DNA of 29,518 bases from a virus, in IMG/VR virus record IMGVR_UViG_3300022752_000286, positions 1-29,518 of that record. The stretch is one strand, 5' to 3'. Within the stretch, counting starts at the first letter, position 1. Every line of letters starts with the position of its first letter. Under the pieces are notes generated by a model, which did not search any database, was not told the origin of the DNA, and saw only the letters and a program-made list of their open reading frames with translations. Positions 22,126-29,518 of this stretch are shown one piece after another. A program made the translations under genes and the position numbers.

Positions 22126-24672
22126 ATGGAAAATCAACAATTACAACAGCAAACTGTTGATACTAGAGTAAAAGATGTTTCTAAGAAAACAAAAAAACGA
22201 GAATATAAAAATCGTAAAACATTTTCTTTGAAAGCTATGGAAGCTTTAGTTGATAAAGTTAGTTTTTTAGAAAATAAATATGATAGTTTAGCTATTAATG
22301 CAAAAGAAAAATTAGGATATCATTATAATGAAATCTTAAATATCCTTTTATTTCATAAATATGTTAAGTCAAATAAAAAATTATTTGAAATGTATAAAAA
22401 AATAAAAGATGCAATAAACAAAGGTTATGAATTTAAAAAAGAAAAAAGAAAAAAAGTAAATGAAAATACAATGAAAAATATGATGAAAAATAATAAAGGA
22501 ACACATTTTGCAATTAACAAAAAAACCAACAAGATTTTAGAGTCTTGGAATTATGATGGTTATGAGCATAATGAATTAAAAAATCATAAAGATGAGTATT
22601 TCACTAAAGATGTTAAAAGAAATTATCCATTTTTAAATGAAAATGATGTAGTTGTTGTCAATGCTCAAAATTTAGAAAAAAGACAATTAAACGAAAATAA
22701 TAAAAAAGATTGGCAAAGGTACAACTACTCTCATTTTGCTTTATTGAAAGAAACAAATCATATTCTATATGGTTATGATTATTCTGATGTAGATTCAAAT
22801 GAATTAACAAAAAATAAAAATAAATACTTTTTAAAAGTTTTATCCGAAACATATGGTTCTGAAATAACACCAAAAGATGTTGTAGTTGTTAAATCTAACA
22901 AACTTAAAAAATTAGGTATTAAAGATTATTTAAATGAATCTAATTGGGTTGGTTTAATCAATGAAGCATATTACGGAAGCAAAATGGATGAAGGTTATGG
23001 AATGTCATTTGAAGAAGCAAAAGCTGAAGCTAAAAGAATTTCTGATGAAGAAGGTGGTGTGGCTCAACATGTAAATAAGATTGGTGATGATATGTATGAA
23101 GTTTCTGATTGGTATGATTCTGACACAACAGTAGCTAGTTTTGGGATGGGTATTGATGAAGAAATGGATGATAATGTTTATGAATATGAAGTTCCTGATT
23201 GGGCATTACCTACTTTAATTAATGGTGATTCTAGCGGTATAAGTGATGAAGATGAGCAAAAAATAGAAAGATTTATTAATCAAGTTGTTAATGAAGTTGG
23301 TAATGCTAATTTTTATGGTGGTAGTGAAGAAGATGGTTTAGGTTTTAGAAGAAGTAATGATATTGATAATTTAGGTTCTGAAGTATACAAAGTCTATGTT
23401 AGAAAACATACTCTTGATGAGTCAAGTGATGTGGGTAGTGTATTTGGTGCTGAAGGTATGCCTGTTGCAAATCCATATATGAGACCTAAAAAAGGTTTTG
23501 ATTTATCACCAAATCAAGATATGTACAAAGCTAAAAATATGTTACCTTCTGTTAAAAAGGGAATTAAAAAATTTCAATCTGAATTTTCAAATCCTGTTTT
23601 TAAACAAACAACAGAACCTGAGTTTATTACACCTGTAAAAACAACACATTTTCAAGGTACTAAAAAGAAAGCAATGAAAGAAAACTATGATTTAGTTGAT
23701 TTAGATGCTTTAATGAATGATGATATTATTGAATATAAAAAATTATCCACAAATAATAATGTATTTAAAAGTCCTAAGATTGAATTAATCAGAGAAAATA
23801 ATAGAGATAGTATTTCTGAATTTATTATTAAATATCAGGGTCGTGAATTACCTGAAGTTTATAACAGAAAACAATTAGATAATTTAGCATTAAAAACTTT
23901 AAATGAATATTATAATAGATTAGTTCAAAGACTTGGTTTATTAGAAGAAGAAAAAAAGCATGATGCATTAGTTAGAATTGATGCACTTAAAAAACAATCT
24001 CAAAAAGATAGTAATTCTTATTACAAAAAAGATGCTAGTAATAAAACAACAACTATGCTAGTTCAAAAAGGTGAAGGTGATGGTTTAGTGTATGATAAAG
24101 ATTCTTTAGAAAAGAAAGATATCCCAAAATATCAATATCAATCTGAACATCAAAAACAATATCTTGAGAAAGGACATAGAGGATTAGAAGATTTTGTTCC
24201 TGAACCTAATCCAAATGGCGAAACTGACCCTGTATGGTTAGCAAGAAAAGAAGCATTAATGAGTACACAAGAAGTTGGCGCAAATGCTTTTAAAGCTGCT
24301 CAAAAAAGAATTCAATATAAGAAAGAACATGGACTTGGCAAAACAAGAGGCAGAACTGTTAAATTAACTCAGGATTTACCTAAAGTTGATAAAGCAGATG
24401 AACTATTAAAAGAAAATTCTTTTGATTTCATAAGTGAATCAAATATTTTAAATCAAATTCAATCTTATTATATTGATGAAGATAATAGAAAAAAACCTGT
24501 TATATTTGATGCAAACAATATTGTTGAAAAATTCAACAAAAATAAACTTATGGGCTGTAAAGAACTGACTTATAAGGGTTTGGGTCAAACTCTAACAGAA
24601 GATTTTAAAGATAAAGTCTTAAACAGGAAACTTCTTTACTCACCTGAAAGTAAAAAAGTTTACTTGGTCTAA
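22126..24672 (+). CDS. Large probable virion protein with tandem duplicated domain, 848 aa
   Basis: No function is assigned. The first 115 residues are basic and helical. Residues 125-187 and 200-265 are two copies of the same domain: THFAINKKTNKILESWNYDG aligns with SHFALLKETNHILYGYDYSD, and both continue through an NEL, a KYF-type segment and DVVVV. The string LINEAYYG (residues 277-284) fits the gp21-type cleavage rule and resembles LVEAYYN in the scaffold. A Glu/Asp-rich middle follows (about 285-430), then a Lys-rich helical part. The C-terminus is a small folded segment ending with Val. The size, promoter motif and possible processing site suit an internal head protein. I use the ATG at 22126. 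Confidence 0.6.
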   Translation: MENQQLQQQTVDTRVKDVSKKTKKREYKNRKTFSLKAMEALVDKVSFLENKYDSLAINAKEKLGYHYNEILNILLFHKYVKSNKKLFEMYKKIKDAINKGYEFKKEKRKKVNENTMKNMMKNNKGTHFAINKKTNKILESWNYDGYEHNELKNHKDEYFTKDVKRNYPFLNENDVVVVNAQNLEKRQLNENNKKDWQRYNYSHFALLKETNHILYGYDYSDVDSNELTKNKNKYFLKVLSETYGSEITPKDVVVVKSNKLKKLGIKDYLNESNWVGLINEAYYGSKMDEGYGMSFEEAKAEAKRISDEEGGVAQHVNKIGDDMYEVSDWYDSDTTVASFGMGIDEEMDDNVYEYEVPDWALPTLINGDSSGISDEDEQKIERFINQVVNEVGNANFYGGSEEDGLGFRRSNDIDNLGSEVYKVYVRKHTLDESSDVGSVFGAEGMPVANPYMRPKKGFDLSPNQDMYKAKNMLPSVKKGIKKFQSEFSNPVFKQTTEPEFITPVKTTHFQGTKKKAMKENYDLVDLDALMNDDIIEYKKLSTNNNVFKSPKIELIRENNRDSISEFIIKYQGRELPEVYNRKQLDNLALKTLNEYYNRLVQRLGLLEEEKKHDALVRIDALKKQSQKDSNSYYKKDASNKTTTMLVQKGEGDGLVYDKDSLEKKDIPKYQYQSEHQKQYLEKGHRGLEDFVPEPNPNGETDPVWLARKEALMSTQEVGANAFKAAQKRIQYKKEHGLGKTRGRTVKLTQDLPKVDKADELLKENSFDFISESNILNQIQSYYIDEDNRKKPVIFDANNIVEKFNKNKLMGCKELTYKGLGQTLTEDFKDKVLNRKLLYSPESKKVYLV

Positions 24673-24673
24673 G

Positions 24674-25114
24674 ATGATGGGTTTAAAAAATAAGGAAAAA
24701 ATATCAAAAGATAACTATTATCTTTTGTTTAAAGAAAATATTGATTATCAAAAAGTAGAAGTATGCCAAGAGTTTATGATTGACTACACAAAGTTATTCA
24801 TAAACTCTTTTTTGGGATTAGACGCATTTGAAAATGAAAATCAAATTAATGATTATATTAAATGGTGTTTTAATAAAACTTGCAATGAATACAAGGAAAT
24901 ATATAATTTTGATTTTTCTAAAAATGATAAATTACTTTTATATATTACCACATTTTCAAATGAAATAATATCAAAAGAACATGATTTAAATTTTTTATTA
25001 AAAAAACTTATAGAAGTTATAAAAGAAAGGTTTCATATTTATGAAAACAAAAACTCAGTTCAATTAAAAGAATTTTTAAATTTATATTTTTTATTTTTTA
25101 AAACAAACTATTAA
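24674..25114 (+). CDS. Hypothetical protein, 146 aa
   Basis: Not recognised. It is a helical, Lys/Asn/Phe-rich soluble protein with several Cys residues, and it has a strongly aromatic C-terminus (FLNLYFLFFKTNY). Two ATGs at 24674 and 24677 are possible starts. It begins one base after the preceding stop, and the next gene follows after 3 bases. It lacks the promoter-like motif, so it is probably read through from upstream or belongs to a separately timed operon with the polymerase gene. Confidence 0.5.
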   Translation: MMGLKNKEKISKDNYYLLFKENIDYQKVEVCQEFMIDYTKLFINSFLGLDAFENENQINDYIKWCFNKTCNEYKEIYNFDFSKNDKLLLYITTFSNEIISKEHDLNFLLKKLIEVIKERFHIYENKNSVQLKEFLNLYFLFFKTNY

Positions 25115-25117
25115 ATT

Positions 25118-25390
25118 ATGAAAGCAAGATATTTCACTTATGAAAAAACACCTAAGGCTGTTTATTATCTAACAGACATAAGACAAGAAATTTACCCTAA
25201 TCATACAATAGAGGAATTCTATAAAGAAATAGAAACCAAATGGACTAGTAATCCAAGTGTAATTATTGTTGATGATAGAGAAACATCATATTCAAGTGGT
25301 GAGATAGAAATTTCACAAATAGATAAATATTTAGAAAAATTGGAACAGATTAAAAAACAATTAGAAGATGATGATGATGAAAATGGATAG
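25118..25390 (+). CDS. Hypothetical protein with acidic tail, 90 aa
   Basis: Not recognised. The N-terminal half has alternating strands and helices (RYFTYEKTPKAVYYLTDIRQ, then a VIIVDD strand). The C-terminus is a helix ending in the acidic run DDDDENG. There are no membrane segments. The gene overlaps the start of the next gene by 23 bases through a run of GATGATGATG codons. Confidence 0.5.
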   Translation: MKARYFTYEKTPKAVYYLTDIRQEIYPNHTIEEFYKEIETKWTSNPSVIIVDDRETSYSSGEIEISQIDKYLEKLEQIKKQLEDDDDENG

Positions 25391-25586
25391 TGAAGAAAAA
25401 AAAGAAATTGAATCAATTAAACAAGAAGAGTTAAAAGAACAACTCTTTTGGGAGGGCTATTCAAATAAAATAAAACAACAGATAAAAAATGAAAATATTT
25501 ATCAAGAGGTTGAACATTTTAAAAAAATTAAAAATAAAGAGAATAAAAATTTTTTTAAGAAAATTTTAAAAACTTTAGGATTTTAA
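25368..25586 (+). CDS. Small charged hypothetical protein, about 67-72 aa
   Basis: A helical, Lys/Glu-rich small protein with a central FWEGYSNKIKQQ segment and a basic aromatic end (FFKKILKTLGF). The start is ambiguous: ATG codons occur at 25368, 25371, 25374, 25377 and 25383, created by the Asp-rich tail codons of the upstream gene read in another frame. The last one (MDSEEK) gives the most usual N-terminus. It is tightly linked to the upstream gene by overlap. Confidence 0.45.
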   Translation: MMMMKMDSEEKKEIESIKQEELKEQLFWEGYSNKIKQQIKNENIYQEVEHFKKIKNKENKNFFKKILKTLGF

Positions 25587-25615
25587 CTTATATTTATTGT
25601 ACAAATTTTAAAATT

Positions 25616-25780
25616 ATGCCTGTTTCAAAACAAAGAAAAAATCATAAGAAAAAAAGTTCTGCAAGAACAACAAGATTGGAAAATGATGCAAAAAGACTTT
25701 CTAAGAAGTTTTTAGAAAACTATAGTAAAATTATGGAAGCAAGAAATCAATCTTTAAATTCTCAAACAGAACAAAAATAA
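25616..25780 (+). CDS. Small basic helical protein, 54 aa
   Basis: An ATG at 25616 opens a 54-codon frame: MPVSKQRKNHKKK at the start, a basic linker, then a helix (ENDAKRLSKKFLENYSKIMEARN) and a polar end. Its stop shares the last base of TAA with the ATG of the purine enzyme gene at 25780 (TAATG), the coupling seen elsewhere here. The highly basic N-terminus suggests nucleic-acid binding, but no family is assigned. Without it, 193 bases between genes would be unexplained. Confidence 0.6.
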   Translation: MPVSKQRKNHKKKSSARTTRLENDAKRLSKKFLENYSKIMEARNQSLNSQTEQK

Positions 25781-26868
25781 TGACATTCTTTAATAATCAA
25801 GAATCACCTAAATTTGATTTTAATGACATTAGTTTAATTCCATCTATTCTATCAAAAATAGAATCAAGAAGCGAAATTAAATTACCGCCATTACTTCCTC
25901 TGATTGCATCTCCAATGAACTCTGTCCTTACTATAAAAAAGAAGGAAAGATTTCATGAAGAATTTTTGAATTCTTTACTTAAAGAAATGATGGTCTGTGT
26001 TCCAAGAAATTATGAATACAGTACATATACTGAACTCTTTAAATATAGTAGTCTTAATAAATCAATGTTTAAATCAATATCATTACAAGAATTTAAATTA
26101 ATTGAAACTGATTTTGATACATTTGAAAATTTAATATTACAAGATGATTGTGTATTAGTTGATATTGCTAATGGACATATATGGAAACTTTTAGATTTAT
26201 CAAAAATCTTTATTAAGAAGTTTAAAAATAAAAAATTAATGATTGGCAATATTGCTAATCCACATACATATGATGCATTTGCTAAAATAGGTGTACATTA
26301 TTGTAGAATTTCAATAGGTTCGGGAAGTGTTTGTACGAGTTCTAGCAATGCGGCCATTCATTATCCAATGGCATCATTGATTTATGAATGTAATCAAATT
26401 AGAATTGCTAATGCTCATAAATCTTTAATTGTTGCTGATGGGGGGTTTAAAAATTTTGCAGACATTATTAAAGGTCTTGCACTTGGAGCAGACTATGTAA
26501 TGCTTGGTGGAATTTTAAATAAATGTTTGGATTCTGATTCTTATCCTTATCTTTGGAAGAAAATTAAGATTACAAACATGTGTTTAGCTAAGTGGCTTTA
26601 CAGAAATAAATTTCCATTATACAAAAGACATGTTGGTATGTCTACAAAAGAAATACAAAAAATTTGGGGAAATAAAAAACTTAAAACATCTGAAGGAATT
26701 GCAAAATGGAATAAGGTTGAATATACTTTTGATGGATGGGTTGAAAATTTTACTGATTATTTAAAAAGTGCAATGAGTTATTTAAATTGCAATAAATTAG
26801 AAGATTTAAAAGAAAAAGCTAACTTTGTACATATTACAGAAAATTCATTCAAAAGATTTTATAAATAA
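25780..26868 (+). CDS. GMP reductase / IMP dehydrogenase family enzyme, 362 aa
   Basis: The protein has the TIM-barrel signatures of this family in order: FDFNDISLIPS (12-22), the VDIANGH strand (127-133), IGNIANPHTYDAFAKIGV (155-172), the catalytic loop GSGSVCTSS with Cys185, and VADGGFKNFADIIKGLALGADYVMLGG (218-244). A C-terminal part (GMSTKEIQ, then FDGWVENFTDYLKSAMSYL) follows the family pattern. It lacks CBS domains and the Arg-Tyr flap of IMP dehydrogenases, so GMP reductase (GMP to IMP plus ammonia, with NADPH) is the closer match. The loop reads CTSSS where enzymes usually have CTTR, so activity is uncertain. It is followed 5 bases later by the DNA polymerase gene, suggesting a role in nucleotide supply. 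Confidence 0.82.
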   Translation: MTFFNNQESPKFDFNDISLIPSILSKIESRSEIKLPPLLPLIASPMNSVLTIKKKERFHEEFLNSLLKEMMVCVPRNYEYSTYTELFKYSSLNKSMFKSISLQEFKLIETDFDTFENLILQDDCVLVDIANGHIWKLLDLSKIFIKKFKNKKLMIGNIANPHTYDAFAKIGVHYCRISIGSGSVCTSSSNAAIHYPMASLIYECNQIRIANAHKSLIVADGGFKNFADIIKGLALGADYVMLGGILNKCLDSDSYPYLWKKIKITNMCLAKWLYRNKFPLYKRHVGMSTKEIQKIWGNKKLKTSEGIAKWNKVEYTFDGWVENFTDYLKSAMSYLNCNKLEDLKEKANFVHITENSFKRFYK

Positions 26869-26873
26869 CAATA

Positions 26874-29518
26874 ATGGGAGTAAAAGAAAAAATTACCTAT
26901 AAAACATTTAAAGATGAAGAAGTTGAAAGGTTTTTAAATGGTAGAAATGTAAATCAAAAACATATTGTATGCATTGAAGGTAGTTCATATTCTAATACTG
27001 TTCAGTTATTTATTGATGACCCTGAAACAAAAAGAAAATATATAAAAATTGATGAATACAAACCTTTTATATATGTAAAAGATTTAAAAAAACTAGGTAT
27101 ACCATTCTATAAAGATAGAAAAGAAGAGTATAAAGAAAATATAGATAAATATAATATATCATTCAAAAAACTAAGAACAGCCGATAATAATGGTGCTTTA
27201 GTTGACAGACTTGAAAATGGTTATAAGTATATTTTTTATACTAATTCTGCATATGGAATGAGAGATTTGCTTACTTTCTTTAGAAAAGGAGGTTTGGATG
27301 TCTATTGGAAAAGCAATGAAACATTTACAAATAATTTATTTACACCTGATTTAAAAGAAAATAAACCATTTATTTTTGACCCTGATAATGACAGTATTAT
27401 TTATAATACAATTTCAGAAAATTATGAAATCATAATCAGAAATATTAATAAAGTAATATATAATTCAATACAAATAAAATATTCAGGTGATTTTAAAGAA
27501 GAAATAAATGATGATGAAGAAAATGATAATTTGGATGATTTAATTGAGGATGAAAATAAAGTAATAACTAAAACAAATACATTAAAAAAATTAAAACTTT
27601 TCACAAATTATGAAATATTTCATGATGAATCTGAAAATGTTTATAGGGTTATATTTAAAGATAAGTTAAAAGAAGGTGATAAAATAAATGTATATTATGA
27701 AATAAGTAATAAAAATCTTTTTTATACCGTTAAACCTGAAGAACAATATCTTATTCAAAAAGGTATTCGTATGTTTAATGGTTATAAAACATATGATGAA
27801 ATTCATAAATTTGTATTCGATATTGAAACAACAGGTCTTAATCCTAATAAAGATAGGATATTTGCTATTGGTTGTAAAGATAATCGAAAATTTGTTTCAA
27901 TTGATTTTGTCAATCAAATGGACAATGATGAACAAGAAAAACAATTAATAATAAAATTCTTTAATATTATAAAAAGATTAAAACCTGCAATAATATTTGG
28001 TTATAATAGTGAAGATTTTGATTTTAACTTTATATTAAAAAGAGCAGAATTATTAAAATTAGATATAGAAACATTAACCACAACTTATATTGATGATAAA
28101 ATAATTAAAAGAATTGAAAACTCAAGTCTTAAAGTTGGTAATGAAACAAAGTATTATACTAAAACTTCAATGTTTGGATATAATGTTTTGGATATTATTC
28201 ATTCTGTTTGGAAAACTCAAGCAATTAACTCTAACATGAAAGAAGCAGGTTTGAAATATGTCTGTAAATTTGCAGGTATTGCCAAACCTAATCGTATGTA
28301 TGTTAAAAATGGTGCTAAAATTTATGAAATGTGGAAAGAAGATAAGTTCTACATAAATAAATCTCAAACAAATGATTATGAATTAGTACCTGAAGAATAC
28401 CAAAATAATTCGGTTCAATATCTTAAACTAAATCCTGATTATGATAAGATAATAACAGGAAAAGAAATTATTGAACAATATCTTGAAGATGATTTATGGG
28501 AAACATTACAAGTTGACAAAGTATATAATGAATCAACATTCATGCTTTCAAAACTTCTCCCAACATCATTAGAAAGAACTGCAACTATTGGTGGTGCAGG
28601 TTCGTGGAATCTTATTATGACCGCTTGGAGTTATGAGAACGAACTTGCTATTCCTGTAACACCTAATAAAAGAGACTTTACAGGTGGTCTTTCAAGGACA
28701 TTTAAAGTTGGATATTTTGAAAATATTTATAAAGAAGATTATGCAGGTCTATATCCATCAATTCAACTTGAGCATTATGTATTTCCAAGACATGATGTAA
28801 CTAATATCTTATTTAGATTATTGAGTTACTTTAAATTTACAAGGGATAAATATAAAAAGTGGGCAAAAGATGAAACTCTTCCCGAAGAAGATAGAAAGTT
28901 TTATGATGCTTTACAACTTCCAATTAAAATTCTTAACAATTCAAATTTTGGTGCATTTGGTTCTGAATACTTTAATTGGGCTGACTTTGATTGTGCTGAA
29001 AGAATCACTTGTACAGGTAGACAATATCTTAGAAGAATGATTCATTACTTTATGCAATTTGGTGCTATTCCAATTACTGAAGATACTGATGGTTGTAACT
29101 TTTCTGTACCTGAATATACAAATGTTGATTTAAATTTTAATAAATTAGATACACCAATTAAAATTGATGATTTAGTTTATGAATATGAAGGTGTAACATA
29201 TAAGGGTGTTGATGCAATGGTTGAAAAGTTTAACAATGATATCATTGCAGGTCAATATATGAAACTTGATAATGATGGTATGTGGATTTCTGCTGCCAAC
29301 TTTGCAAGAAAGAACTATGCAAATCTTGAATATTCAACACTTGAAGATAAAAATATTAAAAAAATATTTAATATACCAAAGGAATACTTAGAAAATGAAA
29401 TTATTTATCTTGAGGAATACGCACAAAAGAATAATTATTCGGGAGAACATATCAAAAATCTTAAAATTAAGAAATCCAAACCAAAGGTTACGGGTAATAC
29501 AATAAAGTCTAAAACTAT
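26874..29518 (+). CDS. gp43: DNA polymerase, family B (T4 gp43-like), partial at the window edge
   Basis: The frame is open from the ATG at 26874 to the end of the window (881 codons) and continues beyond it. The exonuclease domain carries FDIETTGL (Asp316 and Glu318), the NxxxFD-type motif NSEDFD (Asn378, Asp383) and a plausible later motif. The polymerase domain has motif A DYAGLYPSI (Asp622), motif B KILNNSNFG (Lys685) and motif C EDTDG (Asp737 and Asp739), where most family members have DTDS. An acidic loop (about residues 205-225) interrupts the N-terminal domain. No intein is visible in the part seen. It replicates the phage genome, and the thumb region lies outside the window. Confidence 0.95.
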   Translation, partial: MGVKEKITYKTFKDEEVERFLNGRNVNQKHIVCIEGSSYSNTVQLFIDDPETKRKYIKIDEYKPFIYVKDLKKLGIPFYKDRKEEYKENIDKYNISFKKLRTADNNGALVDRLENGYKYIFYTNSAYGMRDLLTFFRKGGLDVYWKSNETFTNNLFTPDLKENKPFIFDPDNDSIIYNTISENYEIIIRNINKVIYNSIQIKYSGDFKEEINDDEENDNLDDLIEDENKVITKTNTLKKLKLFTNYEIFHDESENVYRVIFKDKLKEGDKINVYYEISNKNLFYTVKPEEQYLIQKGIRMFNGYKTYDEIHKFVFDIETTGLNPNKDRIFAIGCKDNRKFVSIDFVNQMDNDEQEKQLIIKFFNIIKRLKPAIIFGYNSEDFDFNFILKRAELLKLDIETLTTTYIDDKIIKRIENSSLKVGNETKYYTKTSMFGYNVLDIIHSVWKTQAINSNMKEAGLKYVCKFAGIAKPNRMYVKNGAKIYEMWKEDKFYINKSQTNDYELVPEEYQNNSVQYLKLNPDYDKIITGKEIIEQYLEDDLWETLQVDKVYNESTFMLSKLLPTSLERTATIGGAGSWNLIMTAWSYENELAIPVTPNKRDFTGGLSRTFKVGYFENIYKEDYAGLYPSIQLEHYVFPRHDVTNILFRLLSYFKFTRDKYKKWAKDETLPEEDRKFYDALQLPIKILNNSNFGAFGSEYFNWADFDCAERITCTGRQYLRRMIHYFMQFGAIPITEDTDGCNFSVPEYTNVDLNFNKLDTPIKIDDLVYEYEGVTYKGVDAMVEKFNNDIIAGQYMKLDNDGMWISAANFARKNYANLEYSTLEDKNIKKIFNIPKEYLENEIIYLEEYAQKNNYSGEHIKNLKIKKSKPKVTGNTIKSKT

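Noticed and set aside
26860-26867. TATAAATA ahead of the DNA polymerase gene as a T4 late promoter
   Set aside because: It is made by the last codons of the purine enzyme, is only 6 bases from the ATG, and is in the opposite orientation to the window's recurrent motif. A late promoter for a replication gene is also unlikely.
1-29518. tRNA or rRNA genes
   Set aside because: Gene-free gaps are all short and none contains a cloverleaf-like sequence that I could recognise. A tRNAscan run would settle this.

Overview
This AT-rich window is a piece of a large T4-like tailed phage (myovirus) genome, most likely infecting a member of the Bacteroidota. The T4-like assignment rests on a head module in the order terminase large subunit (gp17), portal (gp20), small core protein, prohead protease (gp21), acidic scaffold (gp22-like) and major capsid protein (gp23), plus gp13/gp14-like neck proteins and a family B DNA polymerase. 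The host inference is weaker. It rests on AT-rich DNA, heavy use of AGA for Arg, and start codons preceded by A-rich tracts rather than Shine-Dalgarno sequences.

Layout. 1-3121 (+): small unknown proteins, then gp13-like and gp14-like neck proteins, a 21-codon micro-ORF and a membrane protein. 3082-4401: a tnpB-only IS200/IS605-type element with hairpin ends and a probable omega RNA. Its removal in silico restores a compact convergent gene junction. 4398-20607 (-): a metallopeptidase, a terminator, then the head module and several unknown head-region proteins. This block ends (in coordinates) with a 1177-residue protein joining a CCA/poly(A)-polymerase-type nucleotidyltransferase, an HD domain, a DUF5661-like segment and a second, pol-beta-type nucleotidyltransferase. 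20660-21877 (+): an unknown protein and two overlapping membrane/coiled-coil proteins that look like spanins. 21874-22068 (-): a 64-residue protein. 22126-29518 (+): an 848-residue protein with a tandem duplicated domain, several small unknown proteins, a GMP reductase/IMP dehydrogenase-family enzyme and the DNA polymerase, cut by the window edge.

Most interesting points: (1) the prohead protease carries a 150-residue mini-intein, and a 5-bp tandem duplication exactly at the intein/C-extein junction breaks the frame; (2) the TnpB element's boundaries, putative target motif and omega-RNA guide can be read from the reconstructed empty site; (3) a recurrent motif, CTA(T/A/C)TTA(T/A)(A/T), lies 6-20 nt upstream of many start codons of structural and lysis-like genes on both strands and is probably the phage late promoter; (4) the double-nucleotidyltransferase fusion; (5) a phage purine enzyme directly ahead of the polymerase gene.

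How it works together: most genes with the motif build or mature the head, neck or lysis apparatus, while the 24674-29518 genes lack the motif and look like a replication/nucleotide operon. No gene-free stretch exceeds 300 bases. All family calls were made by reading motifs, without database searches.
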